Assembly (NCBI GenBank): GCA_002841695.1
Contig: PHAN01000011.1
Span: forward strand, 26,850-90,849
DNA: 64,000 bases
Source: Elusimicrobia bacterium HGW-Elusimicrobia-1
GTDB lineage: Bacteria; Elusimicrobiota; Endomicrobiia; PHAN01
Reading direction: 5' to 3'
Shown here: one piece after another, positions 51,834 through 60,576 of the stretch
Layout of the letters: each line of letters opens with the position of its first letter
How positions within the stretch are numbered: position 1 is the stretch's first letter
The notes under the pieces: model-generated
Seen by the model: the letters and a program-made list of their open reading frames with translations, nothing else
Database searches by the model: none
What the model was told of the DNA's origin: nothing
Translations under genes and position numbers: made by a program

Positions 51834-53885
51834 ATGGACAAACATTACTCGGAACTCGACAAAGAACTTACGCGCCTCAAATCCGAGCTTGACATTCAGG
51901 ACGAAATGACAAGCAGATTCACGGCCCCCGTGTCGACGAACTATTGGCAGAAGCGGTTTGAAGAGGAAAAAGAGCTCTGGCGCAAAAGAACGCTCGGGCG
52001 CGATGAAGAAAAAAAGATTCTTGAGTCGAGATTGCGCCGCCAGGAATCGGAACTCAAAGAATACCAATCGAAACTTTCCGACGTAGAAAAAACTTTCGAA
52101 AGAGAATTGAAAAACTGGGAGGAGAAGTTCCGCGTAAAAGAAGCCGACCTGCTGCTGGAAAAAAACCGCATTCTCTGGGAGGAAAAAGTCAAAGACGCCG
52201 AAAGCGAAACCCGCCGGATTTTGGAGAAAATCGAAACTTTAAACGAGACCATCGCGCGAATGAAGGACGAAACCGCGGCCGAAAAAGAGGAAATACTCTC
52301 GCGCTTCGACGAAGAAAAAAAGATGCTTGCGGATCGCATATCTTTTCTGGAGTCGGCGCTCGAAAATCTCAAAAACCATCATCTCGACGTAAAAAATCTT
52401 GCGCTTTCCGAGGACGAAAAACTCAGAAAGGAAATATCGTCGCGCGCCGCCGAAATCGAGTCGCTGTCGGCGGAATTGTCGGCTGTGGCGGCCGAGCGCA
52501 ACGCGCTCAAAAAAGAAATCGATTCTCTCCACTCCGGTTTTGCCGAAGAGTCGATGGACCTCGAGAGAAAACGCCGCGCGGAAGCGTCTGCCGCCGCAAC
52601 GCGGATGTCATTGCGCGTCGACGAGCTTGTCGCGACGCTGGAATACCGCAAGCGGATGAAAATGCCGCCCGCCGACGAAGCGGGCGTCTTCGGAGGTCAA
52701 ATCGCGGCCATACTCGACGACCTCAAAAGCGGCGCGTCCTCGCCGTCCGCGCCCGCCGTCAAACCGGCCGTCGCGGTGATGGGCGGTTCCGATCAACTTA
52801 AAGAAATAGCGTCGGCTTTGTCCGATATATGTTCACCCGTGTTCGTCTCGACGGTCGGCGATATCGAAAAAGTCGCCCCCGCGGCATTGGTATCCGACGA
52901 CGTTTCCGCCGCTTCAAAGGCGGCAAAGTTATATCCTTTTCTGCCGGTTACCGTTCTTGCCGCGACGCCGCTTAATATCTCCAATCCTCCGGATAATATG
53001 CGTGTGTTCGCGTCGGAAAATCCCGCTTCGGTGGTTTCCGCCGTGCGGGAGACGGAACTCGCCGCCGAGTCCTCCATAGCTCATCCTGAAATCTGGGCTA
53101 CGCTCGTGCCGCCTCATCCCCCGATAAAACGGGGCGCCTTCATCGCGGCGGCCGCGGCGCTTGCCGTGGCTGCGGGTCTGTACTTTCTTGTGTTTATGCC
53201 GCCGGCGATAAAAGAATTCGCCGTGCCCTACCCTCTGCCCACGGCCGTCGCTCTCGACGGTAAATATCTCTGGGCGTGCGACTGGCAGGGCGGCGCGATA
53301 TACCAGCACGAACTCGACGCCGCGCTTACCCTGCGGCGCATAGCGTATTTTCCCGGGCGGAATTTCTCGGCCGCGACGTATCACGACGGCGCGCTTTACA
53401 CCGCCGACCCGTGGGGCAAAAAGATAAACCGCCACCTGATAAACGACACTTTTACCGTCGATAAAGAATACGCCGCGTCCGATGTCGCCGTAGGCGCCAT
53501 GGCCTTCGCCGCAGGGCGCCTGTACATTGCCGACGCCCGGACAAACACGGCGCTTGAATGCCGTCTCGACGACGAATCGCGGAAACTCATAGTGCTTCGT
53601 GAAATACCGATAGGCGCCACAACGTTGGCCGGACTTTGGTTCGACGGCGAATATCTCTGGAGCGCCGACTCGGCCAGGAACTTCGTGCGCCGTCACCGGA
53701 TGGACGGGGCGTTCGCCGTCGAGGCCGTCTACATGATGCCTTCGTCCGCGGGAAAAAATTTCCGCATATCCGGTTTCGCCGGAAAGGGAAAAGATTTCTG
53801 GATTTCATCCGAGCGCGCCGGACGGATAATGTCGGTGCCCCTGTCAAAGATGATAAAGATAGAACCGGCGGCTACGGTCAGGTAG
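51834..53885 (+). CDS. coiled-coil / transmembrane / beta-propeller protein
   Basis: The 683-aa protein begins with a cytoplasmic-looking coiled coil (~1-255). A Rossmann-like segment follows (~320-420, LKEIASALSDICSPVFVSTV), possibly a degenerate receiver-type domain. One membrane helix (~432-455, AAAAALAVAAGLYFLVF) leads to a C-terminal periplasmic propeller of WD/NHL-like blades (TAVALDGKYLWACDWQGGAI, LYIADARTNTALE, GLWFDGEYLWSADSARNFVR). It would physically link the cytoplasmic coils with periplasmic parts. An ACGGAGG site precedes the ATG. It is the last gene of the cluster. Confidence 0.78.
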   Translation: MDKHYSELDKELTRLKSELDIQDEMTSRFTAPVSTNYWQKRFEEEKELWRKRTLGRDEEKKILESRLRRQESELKEYQSKLSDVEKTFERELKNWEEKFRVKEADLLLEKNRILWEEKVKDAESETRRILEKIETLNETIARMKDETAAEKEEILSRFDEEKKMLADRISFLESALENLKNHHLDVKNLALSEDEKLRKEISSRAAEIESLSAELSAVAAERNALKKEIDSLHSGFAEESMDLERKRRAEASAAATRMSLRVDELVATLEYRKRMKMPPADEAGVFGGQIAAILDDLKSGASSPSAPAVKPAVAVMGGSDQLKEIASALSDICSPVFVSTVGDIEKVAPAALVSDDVSAASKAAKLYPFLPVTVLAATPLNISNPPDNMRVFASENPASVVSAVRETELAAESSIAHPEIWATLVPPHPPIKRGAFIAAAAALAVAAGLYFLVFMPPAIKEFAVPYPLPTAVALDGKYLWACDWQGGAIYQHELDAALTLRRIAYFPGRNFSAATYHDGALYTADPWGKKINRHLINDTFTVDKEYAASDVAVGAMAFAAGRLYIADARTNTALECRLDDESRKLIVLREIPIGATTLAGLWFDGEYLWSADSARNFVRRHRMDGAFAVEAVYMMPSSAGKNFRISGFAGKGKDFWISSERAGRIMSVPLSKMIKIEPAATVR

Positions 53886-53912
53886 CATCCCATATCGGAA
53901 TTATCTCAAAAT

Positions 53913-53938
53913 GTTTTTTTGTAATTTTTCAAAAAAAC
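53913..53938 (+). terminator. A/T inverted repeat after the fliF/fliG-fusion cluster
   Basis: GTTTTTTTG and CAAAAAAAC form a perfect 9-bp inverted repeat around an 8-nt T-rich loop, 28 nt after the last stop. It is not a classical GC-rich terminator and may end transcription poorly. Confidence 0.35.
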
Positions 53939-53940
53939 AC

Positions 53941-53969
53941 TTGACTTTATCGCGTTTAATCCCTAAATA
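53941..53969 (+). promoter_or_regulatory. promoter upstream of the acs cluster
   Basis: TTGACT (53941-53946), 17 nt, TAAATA (53964-53969). Transcription would begin near 53976 and meet a terminator about 90 nt later. Confidence 0.55.
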
Positions 53970-53975
53970 TACATA

Positions 53976-54068
53976 CTGGCAAAGATGTGCGGACGCGCCG
54001 TCTATTGCGCCAATCAGGAAATCTCCCCGTCGCCTTCTGCGTAAAGGTCAGGCGGGGGGATTTTTTTT
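53976..54068 (+). ncRNA. short predicted transcript or attenuated leader before acsB
   Basis: Between the promoter and the terminator (CCCCGTCGCCT paired with AGGCGGGG around 54025-54059, then eight T) lie about 45 nt with the hairpin-forming GGACGCGCCGTC. It contains no reading frame. It could be a small RNA, or the leader of acsB under termination control by an unknown ligand; I do not recognise the aptamer. Confidence 0.4.
54023..54068 (+). terminator. rho-independent terminator in the acsB leader
   Basis: CCCCG(T)CGCCT pairs with AGGCGGGG with one bulged T, followed by TTTTTTTT at 54061-54068. Confidence 0.75.
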
Positions 54069-54118
54069 CATAACACATTTAAGATTTGATATACTCACCG
54101 GTAAATCTCCGCGCTTTT

Positions 54119-54198
54119 GTCATTGCGAGCGTAGCGAAGCAATCTCGCTTATTGTGAGATTGCCACGGTCAAGGGCGAGCACTTGACCTCGCAATGAC
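54119..54198. repeat. GTCATTGCGAG repeat, copy 1
   Basis: Terminal inverted arms GTCATTGCGAG and CTCGCAATGAC enclose GCAATCTCGC/GTGAGATTGC. It lies in the leader 30 nt before acsB. Copies 2-4 are at 56423, 61543 and 63807. Confidence 0.85.
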
Positions 54199-54228
54199 AT
54201 CGAATTTTTTATTCTGAGGATAATCAAA

Positions 54229-56409
54229 ATGTCGGATATTGTGGTCAACTTAGCCGTTTCGGGCGCGCAAAAAATACTTGCCGCGGCCAAAGCGAAACTC
54301 GATTCCGCCTCCGCGGTTTCGGGCGAAACGGCCGCTCTTTCTTTCCCGGACACGGCGTTTAAGTTTCCCGCCGTCTCGTCTCTCGTCGGACAGGATGTAA
54401 CGGACATATCCTCCGCGCGCAAAATACTCTCTCGCGCTTCCGCCATCCTCGACGACGGCCTGAAATCCGGAGGAATTCCCGCGGCCCTTGCGGCCGGCGA
54501 AGCGTCCATCTATGGCGCCGAAATTATAAAAGCGGTGGATTATCTGGATGGGACCGAGCCGCAGCCCGACTGCGACGGTTTTTTCTCCGATACGATTTTG
54601 CGCACGCTCGGCATTCAGCTTGCCGACGGGCGTCTCCCGGGATTCGCCGCGATTTTAGGCGCCGCGCCCGACTCGAAAATCGCCGTCTCAATAGTGCGGG
54701 AACTGCAAAAAAGAAGCATATTGATATTCGCCGGCGGCGTCTCAAAAGTCGCCTCGGCCGAAAAGGAAATATCAATAATCGACCAACTCAAACAGGAAAA
54801 TATACAAACCGGCTGGGACAATTACATAGCCACCTACGGCCGCGACACCGCGTCTGCCGTGTATCCTTTGGATTGGGCGATGCGCGGAGCTCTTACCTTC
54901 GGAGGCGTGCGTCCCGGATCGTCGGCCGAAGTGTTGCGCTATACCAAAGAGCGCGTGCTGGCTTTTGTGCTGGCCCTCGGCCCGCTGGACGAAATAAAAG
55001 TCGCCGCGGCCGCCGCGGCCATACTTCTGGGTTTCCCCGTTATAACCGACCAGGACGTTCCGGAAATCCCCGGCGCTCTTATCGTCGAAAAGGACTACTC
55101 CAAAATAGTGGAGCGCGCCGCGGAACTAAGAGGAATAAAAGTAAAGATAACCAAGATCGATTGTCCGGTGCCCGTGAGCCCCGCCTTTGAAGGCGAAAGG
55201 GTACGCAAGGAGCAAACGGCCTACGAGTTCGGAGGCAAATACACAAAGGCGTTCGAGTATTTGCGCATGCTGCCCATGAGCGAGGTTGTCGACGGTAAAA
55301 TAGATATCATAGGCCCTGATTTGCCCGATATTAAACCCGCCGACGCGTCGTCTCCGGCCAGAGCCGATCTTGGCCTTGTGGTCGAAGTCGCCGGCCGCAA
55401 AATGCAGAGGGACTTTGAGCCGATTCTGGAAAGACAAATTCACCATTACCTGAATTACGCTATGGGCATATTCCATATGGGACAGCGGGATCTTACGTGG
55501 ATGAGAATCTCCAAAGAAGCCGCAGCCGCGGGTTTTCGCTTAAGACATCTGGGCGAAATTCTGCGCGCCAAATTCATAGAGGAATATCCGTCTCTCGTCG
55601 ATAAAGTCCGCGTGACGGTTTATACCGACACTCAAAAAATGAAACCTTTGCTTGAAGCCGCCCGCCGCGCCTACGACCTGCGCGACGAGCGCGTGGCGAG
55701 CATGACGGACGAGAGCGTAGACACTTATTATTCGTGCACGCTCTGCCAGTCGTACGCTCCGAATCACGTCTGCGTGATAACTCCCGAAAAACTCGGTCTT
55801 TGCGGCGCGTACAACTGGCTCGACGGAAAAGCCGCTTTCGAGATCAATCCCAAAGGTATGAACCAGCCCATCAAAAAGGGCTCCACGCTCGACGCAAAGG
55901 GCGGAGAGTGGAACGGCGTAAACGATTTCGTAAAGTCGGCGTCCAACCGCACCGTCGAAAGATTCGCAAATTACGGCATAATGGAAAACCCCACCACTTC
56001 CTGCGGCTGCTTCGAGGCCATAGTCGCCGTGATGCCGGAGGCCAACGGAGTTATCATCGTCAACCGAGGTTACTCGGGGCAAACACCCGTGGGCATGACT
56101 TTTACCACGCTGGCGAGTTCCGTCGGCGGCGGCAATCAGGTGCCGGGTTTTCTTGGTATCGGGCGGCTCTATGTGGCCAGCGCAAAATTTCTGGTGCCCG
56201 AGGGCGGAATCAAAAGAATAGTATGGATGACTAAGGAAATGAAAGAGTTCATCGGAGATAAAGTCAGAGCCCGCGCCGCCGAGGCGGGCGTTCCCGACTT
56301 CCTGGATATGATTGCCGACGAGACGGTGGCCACCGACCCGGACAAGCTGCTTGAATACCTCGCCGCCAAAAAACATCCCGCTCTTGCGATGCCGCCCATA
56401 ATCGGATGA
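54229..56409 (+). CDS. acsB: acetyl-CoA synthase catalytic subunit (CODH/ACS beta)
   Basis: The 726-aa protein matches bacterial AcsB length. The N-terminal CODH-contact domain is present (GALTFGGVRPGSS, ALIVEKDYSKIVERA). The A-cluster ligands are visible: four Cys for the [4Fe-4S] part in YYSCTLCQSYAPNHVC plus KLGLCGAYNW (~500-530), and the Cys-Gly-Cys nickel site in TTSCGCFEAI (~590). It joins CO, a methyl group from the corrinoid protein and CoA into acetyl-CoA. No acsA (CODH) is in the window. A GTCATTGCGAG repeat lies just upstream. Confidence 0.96.
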   Translation: MSDIVVNLAVSGAQKILAAAKAKLDSASAVSGETAALSFPDTAFKFPAVSSLVGQDVTDISSARKILSRASAILDDGLKSGGIPAALAAGEASIYGAEIIKAVDYLDGTEPQPDCDGFFSDTILRTLGIQLADGRLPGFAAILGAAPDSKIAVSIVRELQKRSILIFAGGVSKVASAEKEISIIDQLKQENIQTGWDNYIATYGRDTASAVYPLDWAMRGALTFGGVRPGSSAEVLRYTKERVLAFVLALGPLDEIKVAAAAAAILLGFPVITDQDVPEIPGALIVEKDYSKIVERAAELRGIKVKITKIDCPVPVSPAFEGERVRKEQTAYEFGGKYTKAFEYLRMLPMSEVVDGKIDIIGPDLPDIKPADASSPARADLGLVVEVAGRKMQRDFEPILERQIHHYLNYAMGIFHMGQRDLTWMRISKEAAAAGFRLRHLGEILRAKFIEEYPSLVDKVRVTVYTDTQKMKPLLEAARRAYDLRDERVASMTDESVDTYYSCTLCQSYAPNHVCVITPEKLGLCGAYNWLDGKAAFEINPKGMNQPIKKGSTLDAKGGEWNGVNDFVKSASNRTVERFANYGIMENPTTSCGCFEAIVAVMPEANGVIIVNRGYSGQTPVGMTFTTLASSVGGGNQVPGFLGIGRLYVASAKFLVPEGGIKRIVWMTKEMKEFIGDKVRARAAEAGVPDFLDMIADETVATDPDKLLEYLAAKKHPALAMPPIIG

Positions 56410-56422
56410 TAGTTTTTACAAT

Positions 56423-56510
56423 GTCATTGCGAGGAAGGAGCGTAGCGACGGACGAAGCAATCTCACGGAAGCGAGATTGCCGCGCCACCCTGCGGGTGGC
56501 TCGCAATGAC
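56423..56510. repeat. GTCATTGCGAG repeat, copy 2
   Basis: GTCATTGCGAG at the left and CTCGCAATGAC at the right, with GCAATCTC/GAGATTGC and a CCACCCTGCGGGTGG hairpin inside. It sits between acsB and acsC. Confidence 0.85.
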
Positions 56511-56561
56511 AAGCGACGAAACGGTCGCGTCGGCAAATAAAGCAATATTAGGCGTGTGTAT

Positions 56562-57893
56562 ATGACCGGACTCGAAATCTACAAACTACTGCCCAAAACG
56601 AATTGTAAAAAATGCGGCTATCCGACCTGCCTGGCATTTGCGATGGCGCTGGCCGCCAAGAAAGCGTCGCTTGAAAAATGTCCCGATGTAACCGAGGCGG
56701 CGCGTCTGGCGCTGGCGGCTTCCGCCGAGCCGCCCATAAAGACCGTGGAGATAAAAGACGCCGCGGGTTCCGTGAAACTCGGCGGCGAGACGGTGCTTTT
56801 CCGTCACGAAAAAACGTTTTGGAATCCGTGCGCCATAGCCGTGCGCGTGTCCGATGCCGATCCCGCGGCCGACGGTCTTGAGGCCATCGACGCGGCCACG
56901 CGGCTGAAATTCGAGCGCGTGGGCGAACAGGTGCGGACAGAATTCGTTTTTATTGAAAACACTAAGTCGGACGATTCGGACTTCAGACATCTGTCCGATG
57001 CGGCGTTCCAATCGGGAATGCTTGTGGCGCTGTGCTCGAAATCGGCGGCGGCTCTGGAAGCCGTCTGTTCGGCGCACTCCGACAGAAAGTTCATAATAGC
57101 CGCGCCTTTGGCCGCGGATTGCCGGGAACATCTCAAACTGGCCGCCGCGTCCGGATTGCCGCTTGCCGTCGGATGCAATTCTTTGGACGAGTGCCTCGAA
57201 GTGTCGGCCAAGGCGTCTTCGGTCAATTTTGCGAACTTTCTTTTCCTGCTGAAATTATCTTCTCCGTCGGAAACTCTTGATATGCTTGTTCAGTTGCGTC
57301 GGCTGTCGCTTAAAAAAAACAATCGCGCGCTGGGGCGGCCCGTCATAGCCGTGACGTCGGATTCCGCCGACGCGGTATCGGAGGCCGTGGAGGCCGCTCA
57401 GTACGTGGAGAAATACGCCAGTATGGTTGTGGTAAAAACAACGGAGCCCGCCGCGCATTTGGCGCTGGTGTCGCTGCGGCAGAATATCTACACGGATCCG
57501 CAGAAGCCCGTTTCCGTCGAGGCCAAACTTTACAAAATCGGCGCGGCGACGCTTTCTTCGCCGCTTCTTATAACGACCAATTTTTCGCTGACCTATTATT
57601 CCGTCGTGCCCGAGATAGAAGCCAGCAAAGTGCCCTGCCATCTGCTCGTCGTAGACACCGAGGGGATGTCGGTTCTGACGGCGTGGTCCGCCGACAAATT
57701 TTCGCCGGAAATAATCGCCGAAGCCATGAAAAAAACCGGCGTTACCGAAACCGTCTCGCACAGAAAGGTCGTAGTTCCTGGATACGTTGCGGTGATAAGC
57801 GGAAAACTTTCCGACCTTACGGGTTTTGAGGCCGTTGTCGGGCCCAAAGAGGCAAGTGCGCTGCCAAGATTCTTAAAAGAATTTAAACTGTAA
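56562..57893 (+). CDS. acsC: corrinoid/iron-sulfur protein large subunit
   Basis: The 443-aa protein starts with the [4Fe-4S]-binding motif NCKKCGYPTCLAFAMALA and a fourth Cys 16 residues later (LEKCP). TIM-barrel and C-terminal corrinoid-binding regions follow. It carries cobalamin and passes the methyl group from methyl-THF (via AcsE) to the AcsB A-cluster. Length matches bacterial AcsC/CfsA. ATG 56562 is chosen; a GTG two codons earlier is possible. It follows acsB after a repeat and precedes acsV by 10 nt. Confidence 0.95.
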   Translation: MTGLEIYKLLPKTNCKKCGYPTCLAFAMALAAKKASLEKCPDVTEAARLALAASAEPPIKTVEIKDAAGSVKLGGETVLFRHEKTFWNPCAIAVRVSDADPAADGLEAIDAATRLKFERVGEQVRTEFVFIENTKSDDSDFRHLSDAAFQSGMLVALCSKSAAALEAVCSAHSDRKFIIAAPLAADCREHLKLAAASGLPLAVGCNSLDECLEVSAKASSVNFANFLFLLKLSSPSETLDMLVQLRRLSLKKNNRALGRPVIAVTSDSADAVSEAVEAAQYVEKYASMVVVKTTEPAAHLALVSLRQNIYTDPQKPVSVEAKLYKIGAATLSSPLLITTNFSLTYYSVVPEIEASKVPCHLLVVDTEGMSVLTAWSADKFSPEIIAEAMKKTGVTETVSHRKVVVPGYVAVISGKLSDLTGFEAVVGPKEASALPRFLKEFKL

Positions 57894-57903
57894 CCTCACA
57901 GAG

Positions 57904-59751
57904 ATGCCCAAACTAAAAATCCTGCCGTACAATAAAACGATTCTTGCCGACGAAGGCGTTACGCTTCTGGACGCCCTTCGCGCCGGCGGTGTTTATCTCA
58001 ACGCCCGTTGCGGCGGAGCCGGCACATGCGGCAGATGTATGGTAAAAATCGGCGGGCGTTCCGTGCTGTCCTGCCGCGCGAAGACGACTTCCGCCGATCT
58101 TGAAATTTTTGTGCCGGAGCTTTCGCGGCTGGAAGAAATCTACTCCGAATCACGGCCGCTTCTCGGGCCCCGACGGGAATATCCGGACTCGCCGTCCGTC
58201 GAAAAAATATTCGTTTCTACGACGGATATAGCCGTCAATTCGTCCGGCGAATGGGAAAAACTCTCGGCGATATTGTGCGCAAGAACGAACGTCAGGAACA
58301 TTGCCGTGCCTCTCGACCTGCTGCGAAAAATATCCGAACCGCTGGCGGCGTCTTCCGGCAGGACATTTTCGGTCTTCCGCGACAGTCCTCCCGAGGCGGC
58401 GAGGGTTTTGGGTGTCGCCGACGGCGATACGTCTTCGCGCAATTACGGCATAGCCGTCGACGTGGGCACAACGACCGTGGCCGTCGCGCTGATAGACCTT
58501 AAAAAATCAGCCGTCATCGACGCCAAGGTGACGTATAACCGTCAGATAACCCACGGCGAGGATGTCATAACCCGCATGATTTACGCGTCCACCCCCGACG
58601 GCCTCGACGTCCTGTCGCATCTGGCGGCGGCAGCTATAAACGATCTGGTTTCTTCGCTGCTCTATTGTGCGCGCCTCGCGCCCGACGACATTTCCGCGGT
58701 GGCCGTGGCCGGAAATACCGCGATGGCGCACATTTTATACAAGATAAATCCCGCCAGAGTGCGGCTGGAACCGTTCGCGCCGGTCGCGCAGTTTTTCCCG
58801 ACGGTATCGCCGTCGCGCCTGGGACTTCAAATCAACCCGGACGCCGCGCTCTTCGCGGCGCCCTGCGTGAGCGCCTACGTCGGCGGCGACATTTCCGCCG
58901 GGCTGCTTGCCACGGATATGCTCACCGCCGAAAAACTCTGTCTTCTGGTCGACGCGGGCACTAACGGCGAAATAGTTTTGGGCAATTCGGAATTTCTTGT
59001 TTGCGCCGCCACGAGCGCCGGACCGGCGTTTGAAGGCGTGGGCATCAAAAGCGGAATGCACGCCATCGACGGAGCCGTCAACAAGGTTTTCTCCGACGGC
59101 GGCAGATTGGCTTACACCACAATAAACTCTGCCAAACCCAAAGGTATATGCGGCACGGGTCTCATAGATTTGTTGTGCGAACTTCTGGCCGTCGGCGCGA
59201 TGAACCGCTCCGGCAAACTCGATCCGTCCTTCGCGGGCGTGAGAAAATACGACGATGAAACCGGCTCCGGTCTGGAGTTTTTACTGGTTAAGGCCGATGA
59301 GTCGTCGGCCGGAGAGGACATCGTCATTACCGAGACGGATATCGAAAATCTGATACGCTCGAAGGGCGCGGTTTTCATGGGCATAATGGCGCTTCTTAAA
59401 GCTACCGGATACGCGCCGTCGGATATCGACAAAATTTACGTTTCCGGCGGTTTCGGCAATTCGCTCGACGCCGCCAAAGCCGTGGCCATAGGCATGTTTC
59501 CCGACCTGCCGACGGAAAAATACAAGTTCATAGGCAATTCGTCTTTGGCGGGGGCCGCGCGTATGCTCGTGTCGTCTGCCGCGCGCCGCGCCGTGGACGA
59601 AGCCGCGCGAAAAATGACATATATCGACCTGGGCGCCGATCCTTATTTTATGAACGAGTACACCGCCGCGCTTTTCTTCCCGCACACGGACGAGGGTCTT
59701 TTTCCGTCGGCAAAAAAATATCTGGCCGCGGCCCGCGGAGAAAAAAAATGA
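57904..59751 (+). CDS. acsV: corrinoid reactivating ATPase (RACo)
   Basis: The 615-aa protein has an N-terminal [2Fe-2S] ferredoxin-like domain (ARCGGAGTCGRCMVK with a later Cys in LSCRA), a linker, and the ASKHA-type ATPase domain (IAVDVGTTTVAVALIDL, VAGNTAMAHIL, VDAGTNGEI, VSGGFGNSLD). This is the RACo architecture. It reduces inactive Co(II) corrinoid protein to Co(I) at the cost of ATP. It overlaps cooC by four nt (ATGA), so the two are translationally coupled. Confidence 0.95.
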   Translation: MPKLKILPYNKTILADEGVTLLDALRAGGVYLNARCGGAGTCGRCMVKIGGRSVLSCRAKTTSADLEIFVPELSRLEEIYSESRPLLGPRREYPDSPSVEKIFVSTTDIAVNSSGEWEKLSAILCARTNVRNIAVPLDLLRKISEPLAASSGRTFSVFRDSPPEAARVLGVADGDTSSRNYGIAVDVGTTTVAVALIDLKKSAVIDAKVTYNRQITHGEDVITRMIYASTPDGLDVLSHLAAAAINDLVSSLLYCARLAPDDISAVAVAGNTAMAHILYKINPARVRLEPFAPVAQFFPTVSPSRLGLQINPDAALFAAPCVSAYVGGDISAGLLATDMLTAEKLCLLVDAGTNGEIVLGNSEFLVCAATSAGPAFEGVGIKSGMHAIDGAVNKVFSDGGRLAYTTINSAKPKGICGTGLIDLLCELLAVGAMNRSGKLDPSFAGVRKYDDETGSGLEFLLVKADESSAGEDIVITETDIENLIRSKGAVFMGIMALLKATGYAPSDIDKIYVSGGFGNSLDAAKAVAIGMFPDLPTEKYKFIGNSSLAGAARMLVSSAARRAVDEAARKMTYIDLGADPYFMNEYTAALFFPHTDEGLFPSAKKYLAAARGEKK

Positions 59752-60503
59752 CGATTCGCGTAGCCACCGCAGGCAAAGGCGGCGTGGGCAAGACGACTTT
59801 TACGGCTTTGCTGGCGCGCGCGTTTCTTGAAAAAGGCGCCAGGCCCATGCTCGTTGTGGACGCCGATCCGAACGCGAATCTCAATTATTATCTCGGCGCC
59901 GCGTATGACGCCACCGTGTCGGATTTGAGGGAATCGTTAAAACGCGACGTTCCTCCGGCGGGAATGTCCAAGACCGATTTTACGGCGCTTAAAATTTCCG
60001 AGATACTGTCGGAAAATAACGGCTACGATCTTTTGGCCATGGGACGCCCCGAAGGCCCGGGATGCTACTGTTTCGTCAATGAAGTTCTGCGGACGGCCCT
60101 TTCGCGGCTGGCGTCTAAATACGCGGTTCTTCTGCTCGACAACGAGGCGGGACTCGAGCATCTGTCGCGCCGCACTACCGACGACCTCGACGAACTTTTC
60201 ATCGTCTCGGACTTTTCGCCCGTGGCTCTTGTGGCCGCCGCGCGCATAAAGTCGCTGGCGGCTTCGCTGGAACTAAAAGTCAAAAAGACATCGCTGATTT
60301 TGAATCGCATAAAAAGCGGGTCCGACGAGATGATGGCGCGTAAAATGGCGCGCGATATATTGGGCGCCGACATTGAAATTGCCGCCGTCATCCCCGAACT
60401 TCCGGAAATCGGTGAAATGCTTCCGCAGTCAAAAAACGTTTTTTCACTGACAAGTTTTCCGAAGGAAATAATGGACAGGATTACGGGCGCCTTCGCCGTG
60501 TAG
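59748..60503 (+). CDS. cooC: CO dehydrogenase nickel-insertion ATPase
   Basis: The 251-aa MinD/ParA-like ATPase has the deviant Walker A GKGGVGKTTF, the VVDADPNANLN switch, and the CxC motif GPGCYCFVNE (~105) that binds nickel/zinc at the dimer interface. CooC/AcsF loads nickel into the CODH C-cluster or the ACS A-cluster. With no CODH gene here, its target is AcsB or a CODH encoded elsewhere. Its stop codon lies within a 28-nt palindrome. Confidence 0.94.
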   Translation: MTIRVATAGKGGVGKTTFTALLARAFLEKGARPMLVVDADPNANLNYYLGAAYDATVSDLRESLKRDVPPAGMSKTDFTALKISEILSENNGYDLLAMGRPEGPGCYCFVNEVLRTALSRLASKYAVLLLDNEAGLEHLSRRTTDDLDELFIVSDFSPVALVAAARIKSLAASLELKVKKTSLILNRIKSGSDEMMARKMARDILGADIEIAAVIPELPEIGEMLPQSKNVFSLTSFPKEIMDRITGAFAV

Positions 60504-60527
60504 GGGCGTATAATCATACGCCCCTAC
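60500..60527. repeat. 28-nt palindrome overlapping the cooC stop codon
   Basis: GTAGGGGCGTAT (60500-60511) and its perfect inverse (60516-60527) surround AATC. The TAG stop of cooC (60501-60503) is within the left arm. No T tract follows, so it is not a classical terminator. Confidence 0.85.
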
Positions 60528-60576
60528 TCCGCGCAATTACGAAATAGGGCATGGTTGAGACGTTATCGGGAATCTT

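Noticed and set aside
34769..53885. A flagellar operon
   Set aside because: Only FliF-like, FliG and FlgD-Ig-like pieces occur; there is no flagellin, hook, rod, FliM/FliN, export apparatus or motor gene.
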